Source: Bactrocera neohumeralis (taxonomy: Eukaryota > Arthropoda > Insecta > Diptera > Tephritidae). From it: DNA of 64,000 bases. The stretch is from positions 43,656,264 through 43,720,263 of the forward strand of contig NC_065923.1 in the NCBI RefSeq assembly GCF_024586455.1. The letters run 5' to 3'. Below the pieces are notes generated by a model. The model ran no database searches, was not told the DNA's origin, and saw nothing but the letters and a program-made list of their open reading frames with translations. Positions 11,136 through 22,865 of the stretch are shown in pieces (the first letter of the stretch is position 1; each line of letters starts with the position of its first letter). A program made the translations under genes and the position numbers.

Positions 11136-13031
11136 TATGCTTCAAAAGTCAACACCCTATATATAATTCAATTTTCTCAAGGGACAATCATATACGAGAA
11201 TAGCGCCATAGTTTATGCGGAGTTAGAGTGTAGGTATGCGTATACAGATACGATATAAACTTTGCAGAGCGACCTTTTATAACTGTACATATTACATATA
11301 CATTTTTTCTGAATGAACCCACAAAGGTAGTCTAAGCTACCTCATGCCATAATGAATAACAAACATACGAAATGGAGGGGTATGAGAGGTCTAATTAACA
11401 TGTAATGCCTTGTGAAAACATTTATTTTACACATACATACAATGATATAATAAAATTCATAAAATTAAATAAACAAAACTGCTGCCCTGACCCTAAGATA
11501 CGACATTTACTTAATTCAAATATTTACATTTACGAAGTACTCAATCCAAAGGTGTTTTATAAATAAAATTATTTTCGTTCTTGCCCATACTTATACTAAA
11601 TGAACCGAAAACCAATCACAGTTAGTTAGGAAAAACGGTTGGCTGCTTCATAACGCAAGCAAGTTACACTCTGAAAATAAGCACACCTACCACAAAACCA
11701 CAAGATATGTTATGGATGGCATAAGCTTTCGAAGCAACAGTTTCGCTAAACTACTTAAACCCTGTCATATGAAAACACACTATCCGTATTTATCTATCTG
11801 TGTGAGTGCGTCGAGCTACCGAATTTCTTTTGTTAATGCTAATATAATTATCAGCGTGCCGACGTTCTCTTGGTGTATACTTTTAAGGCAATTTCAAAAT
11901 TATTCCTTCTCCTTACTGTGACCTAACTCCCACTTCACGCTCTGTCATCACAATCACCTACTACATTCATATTATTTACTATGTATTTTGATCTTCTGCT
12001 TATGAAGCCTACGGCAGCATGACATCCCCATTATGCCAACAAGCTTATTTTTCATGCGTTTTGCACAAAATCTGTATCATGTGTATGTATATATTCATGT
12101 ACCTACTATGTCTGTGGTAACTGATTTTGTGACAGGATGTTGTTTGTTGTCTTAGTACAACGATGTTGAGCTAGTTAACTAGCAAACAATTAGGCACGGA
12201 ATACGAGACTAACCCCACCGTAAAGCGAGCCAGAAAACACACATAGATACACTGAACGGTAAAGACACCCAAGGTGTGTATTTACACGTTTCATATTCTC
12301 GGGAGCTACTGTTCACAGTTGAGCACACACACATATTGTCCTTACGAACCCTCGCGCATGTCTTTAAAAGCAGCAGCACGAAGTAAAAGTTTGCTTCACG
12401 GAATTTTACCTTGCGTAACACATGTGCACACAAGAAAAGCCACAATTTGCCTCCTGCCCACACCACAATTCCATCAACAATATTTATGCTAAAATAGTGA
12501 CAAACGATACCTGGTTTTTAGTTGTTCACTGTACGACGCCTATTGGTTAAGATTTTATTTCCATTGTAAGACATTTTGTCTACAACTTCCCTTAGGGTGC
12601 AATTTGGTTTTTATTTGATGTGCCTTACATATCTTAATTTCGCTTGTGTGTAAGGTAGCTGATATCCTCTTCTCTTATAAAAACATGCAAACAAATATGT
12701 GTTCGGGTAGGTCTTTTTAGTAATGTTTGTGTAGTAAATTATATTAAAATGAGCAACGTATGCAAATGAAAAGCGTGTGTGTAAACAATTACCGGCGATG
12801 GCAAAGATAATCAGGCATGAAAAATTGTAATTTGGGGGTTATTGAAGGAATAAGTAACATGAAATATGGCAAAATTTTTTTCTTCATATTCGTCCTAAGA
12901 TACATTTTTTTACAAGGTGCGCATCCACACACGTGTGTATTAAGCCGAGCCATTAAAGTTGCTAAAGAGTCCAATAATCTTGAATACCTAACGGTACACC
13001 TAAAAATAATCAAGGTAGATATGTAGTTACA
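11136..13031. other. Unassigned spacer
   Basis: Mostly AT-rich, with a moderately GC-richer patch around 12190-12480 where open frames of 72 and 85 codons overlap on opposite strands (12274-12492 plus, 12209-12466 minus). Neither resembles a known protein. No RNA gene or element terminus was recognised. Confidence 0.4.
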
Positions 13032-13633
13032 CAAGGTGTGTTCCAAAGTAAACAGGACTTTTTGAATCTAGCGGCCCCTGGTGGCGCCATTTTGTTTTAA
13101 AATTGGTAAAACTTTTACCGAAACGTTTCAATTGATGAAAAAAGTTTATAGCGATAATTGCCTATTTCTAAGCAGAGTGCACGAGTGGTTTCAACGTTTT
13201 CAAAGTGGGCATGAGGACATAAATGACGATCAACATGTGAGCCTATCAAAATCCGTGATCACCGGAAATTCCATCGAAAATATGCATGAATTCATCATTT
13301 TGACCGCCACATTTGGGCTTACGAAAGGTGTGTGCACGCTTTGTTCTGCACAAATTGACTGACGACCAAAACTTTCTCAGAATCCAACAGAACATCGACG
13401 CTTGTGACCGATTATTTGACCAAAAATCACATTTAACCATTAACCACTCCCCGTATTCACTTGATATGGCACCGTGCGACTTCTGAATAAAGCGTTATGC
13501 AGACGTAGAGACCATTCAAAAAGCTTGCACCGGCATACTGTCGGCCATACCGGCCACCGAGCTAAAACACTCGTTCGACATGCTTTTGTTCTGTTTTTTT
13601 TTTAATGGCTTGTTTACTTTGGAAAGCACCTTG
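13032..13633 (+). mobile_element. Internally deleted mariner (M1)
   Basis: About 602 bp bounded by CAAGGTGTGTTCCAAAGTAA and its inverse (GGAAAGCACCTTG), with TA immediately after the right end. It encodes pieces of a mariner transposase with an HTH_48-type N-terminus (GKTFTETFQLM, VHEWFQRFQSG). This passes abruptly to the C-terminal HSPYSLDMAPCDF motif, which holds the last catalytic Asp. The segment with the first two catalytic Asp residues is absent, so it cannot make an active enzyme. Intact mariners are about 1.3 kb. The longest frame (13081-13362) is 93 codons. Confidence 0.85.
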
Positions 13634-13775
13634 TAAATATATAAATGATCAGGATGACGAGGGAATCCGAGTGACAGTTTGTCGGTCTGTTCTTCCGACC
13701 GTGCAAGCTGTAACTTGACCAAAAATTGAGATATCTTGATGAAGCTTAATAGCCGCGTTCCTTAATAGAAAACAA

Positions 13776-14141
13776 GTAAGAAAGGGCTAACTTTGAGCGT
13801 AACCGAATATTTTACTATACTCTTGCAATGTTATTTTAAAACACCGTTTTCATTGTATTCCGCTTACTAACTACAATAGTAAAAAAAATTGGTTTAAAGA
13901 ATTGTTAAAGTTACCATAGAAATTTGAAATTATATGTGTAGTATGGTGGAGTTGGGATAGTTCGACACGATTTTTCTATAAACTATTATACTATCATGCC
14001 ACATACTCAAAAAAAATTGCCTGGGTTTCGTTATCTAGTATATCTTATCTTCATATATCTCGATTAGTTTTAGATGATACTTACAGCCGTTAAGTGTACA
14101 GAACTATTATACTTGGTATCAACAAGTTGCAAGCGTATAAA
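13776..14141 (+). repeat. Family A repeat, short copy with both ends
   Basis: Begins with AAGTAAGAAAGGGCTAAC and a degenerate CCGAATATTTT end, and closes with AGTTGCAAGCGTATAAAA, matching both termini of the complete copy. About 365 bp, so roughly two thirds of the interior is lost. It abuts an oppositely oriented fragment of the same family. Confidence 0.75.
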
Positions 14142-14735
14142 AATTACGAGTTCGCGCGTAATTGGATCATTGCCACGACCGCAAAACGCCAAGTTAAGTT
14201 ATAAGGTGCTATAATTAAGCACTCATAACAGCCAAATTCTCTGAGGATAATTCTTTTAAGAACTATTTCCGACAGTAAAAATGGATGAAATCGAATTAAG
14301 GCCCGATATCCACGTAACGGTACTGTTAAAAGCTACTAAAAACGCCATAAATTAATAATTCGAAATGGTATGAGAGGCCTTTATACGAGTCAATGTTAAA
14401 ATTAGACGATAGGCGTGGAACCGCCAACTTTTTGGTAAAATCCTATATCTCGGGACCCGACTGACCGATTTCAACCAAATTTGGTACGTGGCATTCTTTT
14501 CATATTCTTATGTTACGTTGTGAAAGTTAGCGGAATCAGACAATCACTAAGTCTACTTTCCATATAGCGCAAAATCACCAAATCAAGAAGCAGTTAATAT
14601 AACGGGATCAAACTTTGCACGAAGAATGCCTTTAGCGCATGGCACCTATGACCATACATTGTCTTAATCTAACAAAAATTGTTCAAGTCCCTAAGTACCG
14701 GATATGTGGACCCCATAAAAAATAGAAAGCATTCT
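14142..14735 (-). repeat. Family A repeat, inverted internal fragment
   Basis: Reverse-orientation matches to family A: AACGGTACTGTTAAAAGCTA, CCAAATCAAGAAGCAGTTAA and TTGTTCAAGTCCCTAAGTAC correspond to the ACCGTT, TTGATTTGTGTACTGG and CGGTACCTAGGGTCTTGAAC blocks of the 42424 copy. Neither terminus is present. Confidence 0.75.
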
Positions 14736-15205
14736 TCCTGCAGTAGAAGATTCCAGATTTCATTCCGTTCAGATTAAAAAGTAAACACGCCCGTAGTTTT
14801 AGGAGCAGTGGTACCCAACGAAGTAGCTCTTTCAAGGTTAGTGTATTTGCTGCTTTTACTATGTTTTTAATTTATTTCTTAGACAAAAAGGAGTTGGGCT
14901 GAGAACTTAGGAATACGAAAACTAAAAGTTTCGCAAATGAAGTTTACATATACGTAAATAACTACAAGTAATTCGATAAATGTACATGCATTTTGGCCTA
15001 TATAGTAGCTTGTTAAATAGAACTTTAGGAAAGATAATCTATGTAAAATAAAGCTGATATTAAATACGTAATACTAAGGGATCAGTAGGGTAATCTGTTC
15101 TGTTTTTTTGACATCTTTTTTCTCATAGAAATTTTTATTCTAAAATAGAACTTTTTTCACACATCTGTCAGAGAAATGGCTGGATTAATGAGATGCTTTT
15201 TTTTC
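14736..15205. other. Unassigned AT-rich spacer
   Basis: No coding, RNA or element signal recognised. Confidence 0.4.
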
Positions 15206-15516
15206 ACTGGCGGACACGATTTCTTATGTTTGGATCATCTGAAACACAAAAACTCAATTTACTTGTATTCTTAAAAAGTACATGAATGGTTATCGTCCCT
15301 ACTAGAATCATGAAAAAGTGTTGATAAATAAAAAAGTGATTAACGTTTTTTTTTAAATTTTCCCCATGTTTTTTTACATAAATTTTGTCATCAAATTTTC
15401 AATAAATTATAAAAAATTATGAATCTAGTAAAGACGATAGCCAGGCGTTTTGTGAATATTTAAAAAAAAATTAAACAAATCGGTTGAGTAGTTCGACTGG
15501 AATCATGTCCGCCAGT
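15206..15516. mobile_element. Foldback element / MITE-like long imperfect inverted repeat
   Basis: The ends ACTGGCGGACACGAT (15206-15220) and ATCATGTCCGCCAGT (15502-15516) are inverse copies with one mismatch. A second inverted pair lies inside, GGTTATCGTCCCTACTAGAA (from 15288) against CTAGTAAAGACGATAGCC (to 15442). Both pairs are centred within a few bases of 15363, so the whole 311 bp is one long imperfect inverted repeat with arms of about 130-150 bp. No coding capacity. No clear target-site duplication was seen because both flanks are T- or A-rich. Confidence 0.7.
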
Positions 15517-18500
15517 TTAAAAAAGTGTGTTTTGAGAAAAACGCGTTTAAAGTTTGAGGTGTGCACTCCGAGCGCTCCGAACGTCGAGCGGTATTATTAA
15601 TAGGTGTTTGCGTTGGGCCTTTTTCAAAACCTTCCAATGATAAAGTGGGCTTCTACATTATTTCTAAGGGTATAAGGGAATAGGAAATGCAAAAAAAAAA
15701 AAAAAATTTTTAAGATTATCCTACTGACCCCTTAAAGTAATCAGTGTTTACTTATACCTCCGAAGTAAGTGGTTTAATAGAATTCAGATCTAAATTTTTA
15801 TTTTGCAAGCTAAATTTAAACTCAGGAAAGTTATTTAGTTAGAAGATTTATACTAGAAAAAAGTTTTACATTGGAATCACAAAATACCAGACCAACTAAA
15901 AAATTGAAATCCTATAAAGTTGCGTATCTTTAAAGTTGCTACTTGAAAACATATGTGTACAATTCTTACAGCCATAGTTAAAAATATTCGAGGTAAAAAG
16001 AAATTAGCTACGCAATTTTTGGAACTTAAATTTCAAAATAGACTGTTACGGACAAACATATCAAAAAGTCCACAAAATACCTTTGAGTGGCTGCAAAATA
16101 ATGCTGCTAGAAATAACTGACATTCTGAAGACACAAAAAGGCCATTTGAAATATTTAAAAAGATATCGTTCAATTATGTTACGATATGCAAAAGTTTTTC
16201 GATGCCAGAGTTCAAATTACCAAAGTTTTCTTTAAAAAAAATATAAAATTTTTAATCCTTCAAGTTAAATCTGAGTTAAACTACTTCCATCTCATGATCG
16301 CTACCATCTCATAATTGCTACATCTCTCCATAACCACTAAAATATAGACGAGTATAGTAATTTCACACATTTTAGTAAAACTCGACAAACAAGTTAGCCG
16401 TAATTTAAAAAAGGGAATGAAAATATTTTATATTTTAATAGTTGATATAAAATGCGTACATACCTAGAACTCAATGCGACTGAGCACTTTCGTTTCCCTT
16501 TTGAGAATTGTGAAGGGATAGGTGCCTATGTGTATAAGAAAACTCACGCAAGTACCCGTTTGCAGTACTTAAAACGCAGTTTCGTACACTTCATTCCAGT
16601 TTTTTATATAACATCCATGTCAAAAAATGGCGTTATAATTATTCAATCAGTACTTTCTATAAGTTCTTTAATTTGGTTCTTTTACATCCTCCTCAAATAC
16701 AAAAGTAAAACAAAGCTGACAAATTACACTACAGTAATTCAAGTATATCAAATAAGTTTCTATGCTTTTATATTAGTATGAGTTTAATACTCTTCCATCT
16801 AAAATATTAGATATTTCTAGTGAATCATTGACATGAAACAAAGATTATTTCCCATTTATAAACTTTGATTAATTTGCTCATGAATTTTTTTTGTGTAGAG
16901 ATTATTGTTGATAACATTTAAGTCTTCAGATTTTTATTAAACCTGTAATTTCAAATGAACTTGAATACAAAGTAATCACAAGCTGAAGAACAATTTCTGG
17001 TTATTTTGATTTGACACCACTTGCTTAACTTTCCAGATATCTTACTTTCAGACCCACAGAATTAATAATCAGAAAAAACATGAGTGAATAAATATGTTTG
17101 GGATTACGGAAAGATATTAACTGATGTCGCTTCGACAATACATATATGTATGTAATACAAAGTCAAGCTTTATGGAGCTAGAGAAAATTGTAAAAAAATG
17201 TCTGATGTATTATTTTAATGCTTCGCATAATCCATGTCGACTCCACTTTCTGAAGATACAGCCTTAGAAGCAAATAACCTCACCGATATTACTCAGTACC
17301 CTATTGTCTGAAAGTTTCTTGTACCACATTTACTGTATTTTTTGTCGATCAAGAATTCCCAGTTTAATTTTAGATATTAAAAATATAAAAAGGAGCAAAA
17401 AGTTGTGAAAATATAAAAGTTCTTATCAGCAAACGCTGATACGTATATTATATGCATACCACATTATAAAATTAAACGCAAACATCATAACAAGAAGAAC
17501 CAACATGTGAACAGACAAATTTTATAAGCCTATTTCGCCACCGAGCCCACAAGGATTAACGGCTTATTGCTCATTCATTAATTTCTTGTAAACAATTTCC
17601 TTCGCATAATTAATGAGAAAACTAATGCATATACACACGCTTTGGAGGCATTCAGTTCTTAACACTTTACCGTTATCATTGTAGTATCGAATCCTCGGCG
17701 TTTGGTTGCGCCAACGAATTAACAACTCAACGCTTTATCAACTTCCTTATATACAAAGAATCGCACATACAATATCACCATACCGTTTTGGCACTTGGAA
17801 AGGATCTTAGAACTTTATAGCTGTGCATAAGCAACAATCCGAAATTTATCCGCCTTTTACCCTACATTAGTGCTGCAAATGTGTGTGTGTAACTACTGAA
17901 ATGTTGATTTGAGTTATTATTATTGAAACATCTTTCACTGGTTTTTGCCTGCTTATTGTTGACCGCCTCTTGGCCTGTCAAAGAAACCGTCAAAAGGGTG
18001 GCAGTTTACATCTTTTCATTACCTTTTTGAGACTTTCTTGAATTTTGTGTTGACTTTCGAAAATTACTTTTGGTGCTCTTGACATTGTTGTTGCAAACAG
18101 TTAGGATATTTATTTGGCAAACGTGACTACTATGTTAATGCGGAAAATTAACGTTTAGTAATTCGTAGTAATTTTCAAGTTAGAAATCAAATATCAGCAA
18201 ACATGAAATTACGTTGAAAATAAAACAAAACGCATATGCGGCAACAGTTTGAAATGAAAATATATAAGAGAAATAAATAATCAATTAATTTTTTTGTGTC
18301 TAAATATTAAGAAGCAAAATAAGCAGCAGTGCGAAAACAGAGTCACCATAAATACTATGGTTATCGAACTCTTTTGATATCACGTAACAAGTAAACAGCA
18401 AATAAGATTATTTTGCATTTACGATTGGTGAACGCGGTTTTCAGTACAAACTCTACAAACTCTTGAACCGTTTGTACTAAATTTCGAAATCTAATTATAT

Positions 18501-20224
18501 ACACCATTTAACCATTGAATGCGAAGTACGCGTAATTGAAAGGGCGGTGATGGGAAAATCATAAACACCAATAAACTTTGTGCAAGCTTTGTGTAATGCA
18601 TAATTTTGAAGAAAAATAAGACAAATGTTTAGCATGGCTAACAAAATTAAAAAAAAAACTAGCTTATTAATGTAAGTAATATATGAAATATATAAATATA
18701 AGCGAATGGATTAAAAAAAGACATTTATTTCGCTTAAAAATAAATTACATTTATTTCCAAAAGTATTCTCTTGAGATCTGTGGAGAGAAAATATTCGTTC
18801 AAATCTGATTTGGAGAACTGAGTTTATTTGGAAGCAACCCATGAGTCCATTGAGTCTTCTTTAAACAGTGCTTTTGTGTACTTTATTTTGAGAATGTCGA
18901 TATCTCCATGAAATTAATGACTCATTCAAAATCGATGGGCATATATGTATTTCAATGGTTTCGTTCGAAGCAACCTCCAACTGTTATATTACACGAACCT
19001 ATTGTCCAACAGTTTGAACATATTCAAAAATATTGAGAAAACACAGCACTTAGAATTTGATTTAGTCCACCACAGACGGACTACATTCATTTATGTATAA
19101 GCAGCCGTAGTATGTACATACATACATATGTATGCAGCCTCTTGGAGCACTTAAATTGCAATACATAACGAATTCAATTTCTGAACTGGCATCAGCAGCC
19201 AACACTGTCACTGCAGAAAATGATTTACAATTCCTTGGTATCATTGCAAGTGTAATCATAGTCTATAATTTCCGCGGTCATTGATTCTTATGATTTGAGA
19301 GTATTCCAGAAGCATACTTAAGAGTTCTTCTGAAAGCAAAAAGTTTATTAAAAATGTATCATGACTTTGCGGAAACACATTCACGCACAGACATGGAATA
19401 TCTTAAGAAAGTGAATTCTTAGCTTTCATGCTACTTGTAAGCATACTTGAATACCTTGGTCACATAGATTTATCTAACATAGTCGGACACAAAGGAAAGG
19501 TCGGTTACAAAGGAAAAATTTTAAATAAATATTGTATTTCCTCTTTTATTGCTATCAGTTCGCTTTCTTATGTTTATTGCTATCGTATATTATTGTACTT
19601 TCGACTTATTCTTTCAACACCAACAATAATAGCATTCATGCACATTAGGGTTTATGGTATTTCCCAAGTTGATTTTTTTTTTTGCAGAAAAGTCACCATC
19701 ATCATTTTGCCCTAAGAGAATTATTCATCACAAATAAGCTAATGTTCAATAGTCTATCTTGAAAAGATATCATTATTTAACTTTTTCCATGTACGTAACA
19801 TGGGATATTTGGAATCAAATTTTATCTAGAAAATATTTAAACTTACGACTTTGAAAAGAAAACAATTGAATTCAAAATTCAGCGCTTTACAAATGGTCTT
19901 ATTGTTTTTTTTCATGATTTATTTAAATGATATTGAACTGTAAAGGGAAAAGTATTACCATCACCTCTAAGTATCACTTTGTATCACTTACAGCCATGAC
20001 GCGTAGTCGCGACATTCCTAGCTTTGGTATTTACTCAGGGGCTGTAATAACCACAAAAAAAAAAAAAAAAAAAAAATGTATTGAACAAAGTGGGAAATGT
20101 GCTTTGCATAAGAAGTGCGCAACCGACTTTTAGACAAAATATTTCCTGCAAAGAGTTATACATCTTTTTAACAACTTTTTTTTTACTTTTTTGTTTCACT
20201 ATTCTGCAATATTTATTGGCCATA
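15517..20224. other. Long AT-rich spacer, no recognised genes
   Basis: About 4.7 kb. It includes A-runs near 15691 and 20055-20076, a palindromic microsatellite around 19110-19133 and a patch at 17520-18060 with several TAAT/ATTA-type words and less extreme base composition. Open frames are short. No transposon ends or transposase motifs were recognised. The A-run at 20055 lies about 150 bp from mariner M2. Confidence 0.4.
16452..16781 (+). CDS. Unrecognised 109-codon open frame, doubtful
   Basis: ATG-initiated frame of 109 residues. Residues 61-81 form a hydrophobic stretch that could be one membrane segment, but AT-rich DNA readily gives such runs of Ile, Phe and Leu codons. No family motif, no adjacent exon and no matching element. 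Listed only because it is among the longest ATG frames outside transposons; probably not a gene. Confidence 0.1.
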   Translation: MRTYLELNATEHFRFPFENCEGIGAYVYKKTHASTRLQYLKRSFVHFIPVFYITSMSKNGVIIIQSVLSISSLIWFFYILLKYKSKTKLTNYTTVIQVYQISFYAFILV

Positions 20225-21113
20225 CAAGGAGCATTCCAAAGTAAACAGGACTTTAAAAAAACAGAACAAATGGTTTGTTTGGCAAAATCTATTTATTTTA
20301 TTCAAAATAGTCTCTTTCTGCTTCAACGCAGCTTTTTGCACGGTCCAAAGGCATGTCGAACCAACTTTTTTTGGCTCGTTGGCCGGTATGGTCTGCCGGT
20401 GCAAGCTTTTTGAATGGCCTCTACGTCTGCATAACGCTTTCTTTTCATGGGCAAATGCATTTTTCCGAAAAGTAAGAAGTCGCACGGTGCCCCATAAAAT
20501 GTGCTTTTTGGTCAAATAATCGTCCTTCGAATGTTGGATTCAGAGCAATTTTTGGTCGTCAGTCAATTTGTGCGGAACAAACCGTGCACACTCCTCCAAA
20601 TGTTCGGTCAAAATGCGATAAATCAATATTTTGGAGATATTAAATTCCACTTTCATGAATTTCAATGATGATTTCGTCTGATTTTTGATGAATTCACACA
20701 CAGTTTCGATGGAATTTCCGGTGATCACGGATTTTGATTGGCCCACATGTTGATCGTCATTTATGTCCTCACGACCACTTTGAAAACGCTGAAACCACTC
20801 GTGCACTCTGTTACGGGATAGGTATCATCGCCATAAACTTGTTTCATCAATTGAAACGTTTCGGTAAATGTTTTACCAATTTTAAAACTAAATTTAATGT
20901 TGGCTCTTTGTTCGAAGCTCATTTTCGCAGCGATAACACAAACATACTTACATTTGAAACGCAATAGCTTCACTTCCAATGTATGAAATGTCATGAAATT
21001 CTCACTGGATAATAGATAAGGATAGCAGATTCTAACGCACCAGTCGACATATAGATGGCGCTACCAGGGGGCGATAGATTCAAAAAGTCCTGTTTACTTT
21101 GGAAAACACCTTG
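20225..21113 (-). mobile_element. Internally deleted mariner (M2)
   Basis: About 889 bp flanked by TA on both sides (20223-20224 and 21114-21115), with ends CAAGGAGCATTCCAAAGTAA and the inverse of CAAGGTGTTTTCC. On the minus strand the N-terminal transposase is readable: SFEQRANIKF, FTETFQLMKQVYGDD, HEWFQRFQSGREDINDDQHV and CARFVPHKLTDDQKLL. This jumps within about 12 codons to DYLTKKHIL and then the C-terminal part near 20400. The central region with the first two catalytic Asp residues is missing. It is the longest of the four copies and keeps both ends, so it could have been moved by an enzyme supplied in trans. Confidence 0.88.
20540..20994 (-). pseudogene. Mariner M2 transposase N-terminal region (HTH), two frames
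   Basis: Two overlapping minus frames (20994-20761 and 20806-20540) together encode the paired helix-turn-helix DNA-binding region of a mariner-type transposase. A frameshift near 20800, inside the VHEWF segment, separates them, and a further lesion lies where the sequence LTEHLEECARF lacks a few residues present in relatives. No catalytic domain follows. Confidence 0.75.
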
Positions 21114-22482
21114 TATTGCATAAAAATGTTCTTAGCGAAAGCAAACAGTCAACTAGTAACATTTAGCTGTTTCATCGTATTTACTATTTGCTTTATAGCA
21201 ACAAAACTTGTCTCCATACGTAATTGTATATGGCTTGTATGTATATACACTGCATTGTTTTTATTACTTTCTATAAGCTGTGCTGCACACTAGACAATAG
21301 TAATTTCATAATACCTAAATCAAACATACTCTAATGATATAACTACTTTCACAGACGCCTACAACTTGAGTGAATAATCGCCGACAGCAAATATGTATGT
21401 TTTAGTGAATTTTACTTAAAAACAAGCGTGCACATTGTTTGGAATATGTTTTAAAATTTATCAATATAATATGCCTAAAGGCATATCGAAAGTTTTTGCT
21501 ATTTCAATTCATTAAATGTATAAAAACTACGGAAACTAACTTTTTTATAGATTAACTACAAAAGTAAAACAAAATCGTTTGATATTATCTATTCTCATAC
21601 AATATTTCCGTACCTGAAATAGATTAGTGTAAATTTCGTTTTGCGAAATGCTTCCATCTTGCATATGTACGTGCAGGGTGCGCTATATTTTATGTCATAA
21701 TTAAGTAATTTCAAGGTTTATTTGTTTAAAATTTTCTTTTACAATTATTTAAAACATCACCATGTAAGTTGCCTCTTTTCTGGGCACTAAAGTTACTTAC
21801 TACCTTTTCTTACTTTTTCGAACATCTTGGTCTTGCTATTCTAGTCCGAAAAATGGTTAAAATTACATAAAATTTTAAATAATAAATTTCATTAACATGT
21901 CTCACAAAATCAATCGGCCAGTGAAGTTGTTGAATGTTCAATATATCAACATAAAAGACAGAACACCCTCTATATTTAATTTTTGTTTGTTGTAAATACA
22001 TGTGTTGCTGCTTGAACGAATTACATTACATCAAAAGGTAAACATCATAATTTATTATTATTCAAATGCCGAAGAGGAATGTAATTAATATGTTTCGTTA
22101 AAAGAATTTAGAAATTTTAATAAATATGTTGAATAAAAAAATCGAAGGATTTTCTGTCGTAAAAGGGTGAGCTGGCATCAACGGCACAAAGCGAAAGCTA
22201 GTTGGTGCGGTTTGAATAGCGAGTGTAGCAATGGTAACAAATTTTAATTTATTCACTTCGCTCATTCCTTATATTTCGAAGAAAAGTAAGTACGACTGTA
22301 TTAAAATGCTATTAACGGCAATTAAATATATGATGGATAAATGTATACATGATCAGATAACGAGACGATTAGAATTTCGCTTCAATTCATGAAAGGTCAA
22401 CAAAATGACAACGCTAACCATACATTATTAATTAATTAATTTTGTGTAGTATGTGTCTGTTTGTTGAATGAATTATTATATA
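21114..22482. other. Unassigned AT-rich spacer
   Basis: Nothing recognised apart from a TTAATTAATTAATT run near 22429. Frames at 21099-21293 and 21810-22001 are low-complexity. Confidence 0.4.
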
Positions 22483-22751
22483 GGTTGCCATTTATATTTC
22501 GAGATTTGGCAACCCTAGTGTTACAATCTGACAACTCACAAGTTCATCGTTAAGTTTGAAATTTTTGATGGTATACAGTAGTTAAAAAATGCATCTCGAT
22601 CAAAAAGTAGAATTAAACAGCGATCATTTTCGAGCAACTATTTTTTACAACTTTCGACTTGAATTTACTCAGCAACAGTGCATCAATGAACTTAATTCAG
22701 TTTATAGCAATGAAGCTCCATCAAGAGCCAGTGTTTATTTATAGTATGGTG
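22483..22751 (+). pseudogene. 5' fragment of a second mariner family (SETMAR-type HTH)
   Basis: From an ATG at 22589 the plus strand reads HFRATIFYNFRLEFTQQQC then INELNSVYSNEAPSRASVY, the first helix-turn-helix of mariner transposases of the type also fused in human SETMAR. A TAG at the expected Trp codon and loss of homology follow at once. Upstream, GGTTGCCATTTATATTTCG and TTTGGCAACC near 22483-22515 are plausible as the mariner 5' terminal region, preceded by TA. It is distinct from the M1-M4 family. It ends about 115 bp before an RTE copy begins. Confidence 0.75.
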
Positions 22752-22865
22752 ATGCTATATACAATCTAATATTGCCAGATCATCATGTGATAGAAGGAAT
22801 TACAGGCATTAGTGGGACCAGTTTAAATTCAATATAGCAGGGACATTTGGATCTACATTTTTTTT

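Noticed and set aside
12209..12492. Overlapping frames of 85 (minus) and 72 (plus) codons
   Set aside because: They overlap on opposite strands, show no recognisable motif and have no partner exon.
19428..19715. 95-codon plus-strand frame
   Set aside because: Low-complexity Ile/Tyr/Phe-rich translation typical of AT-rich spacer; no motif.
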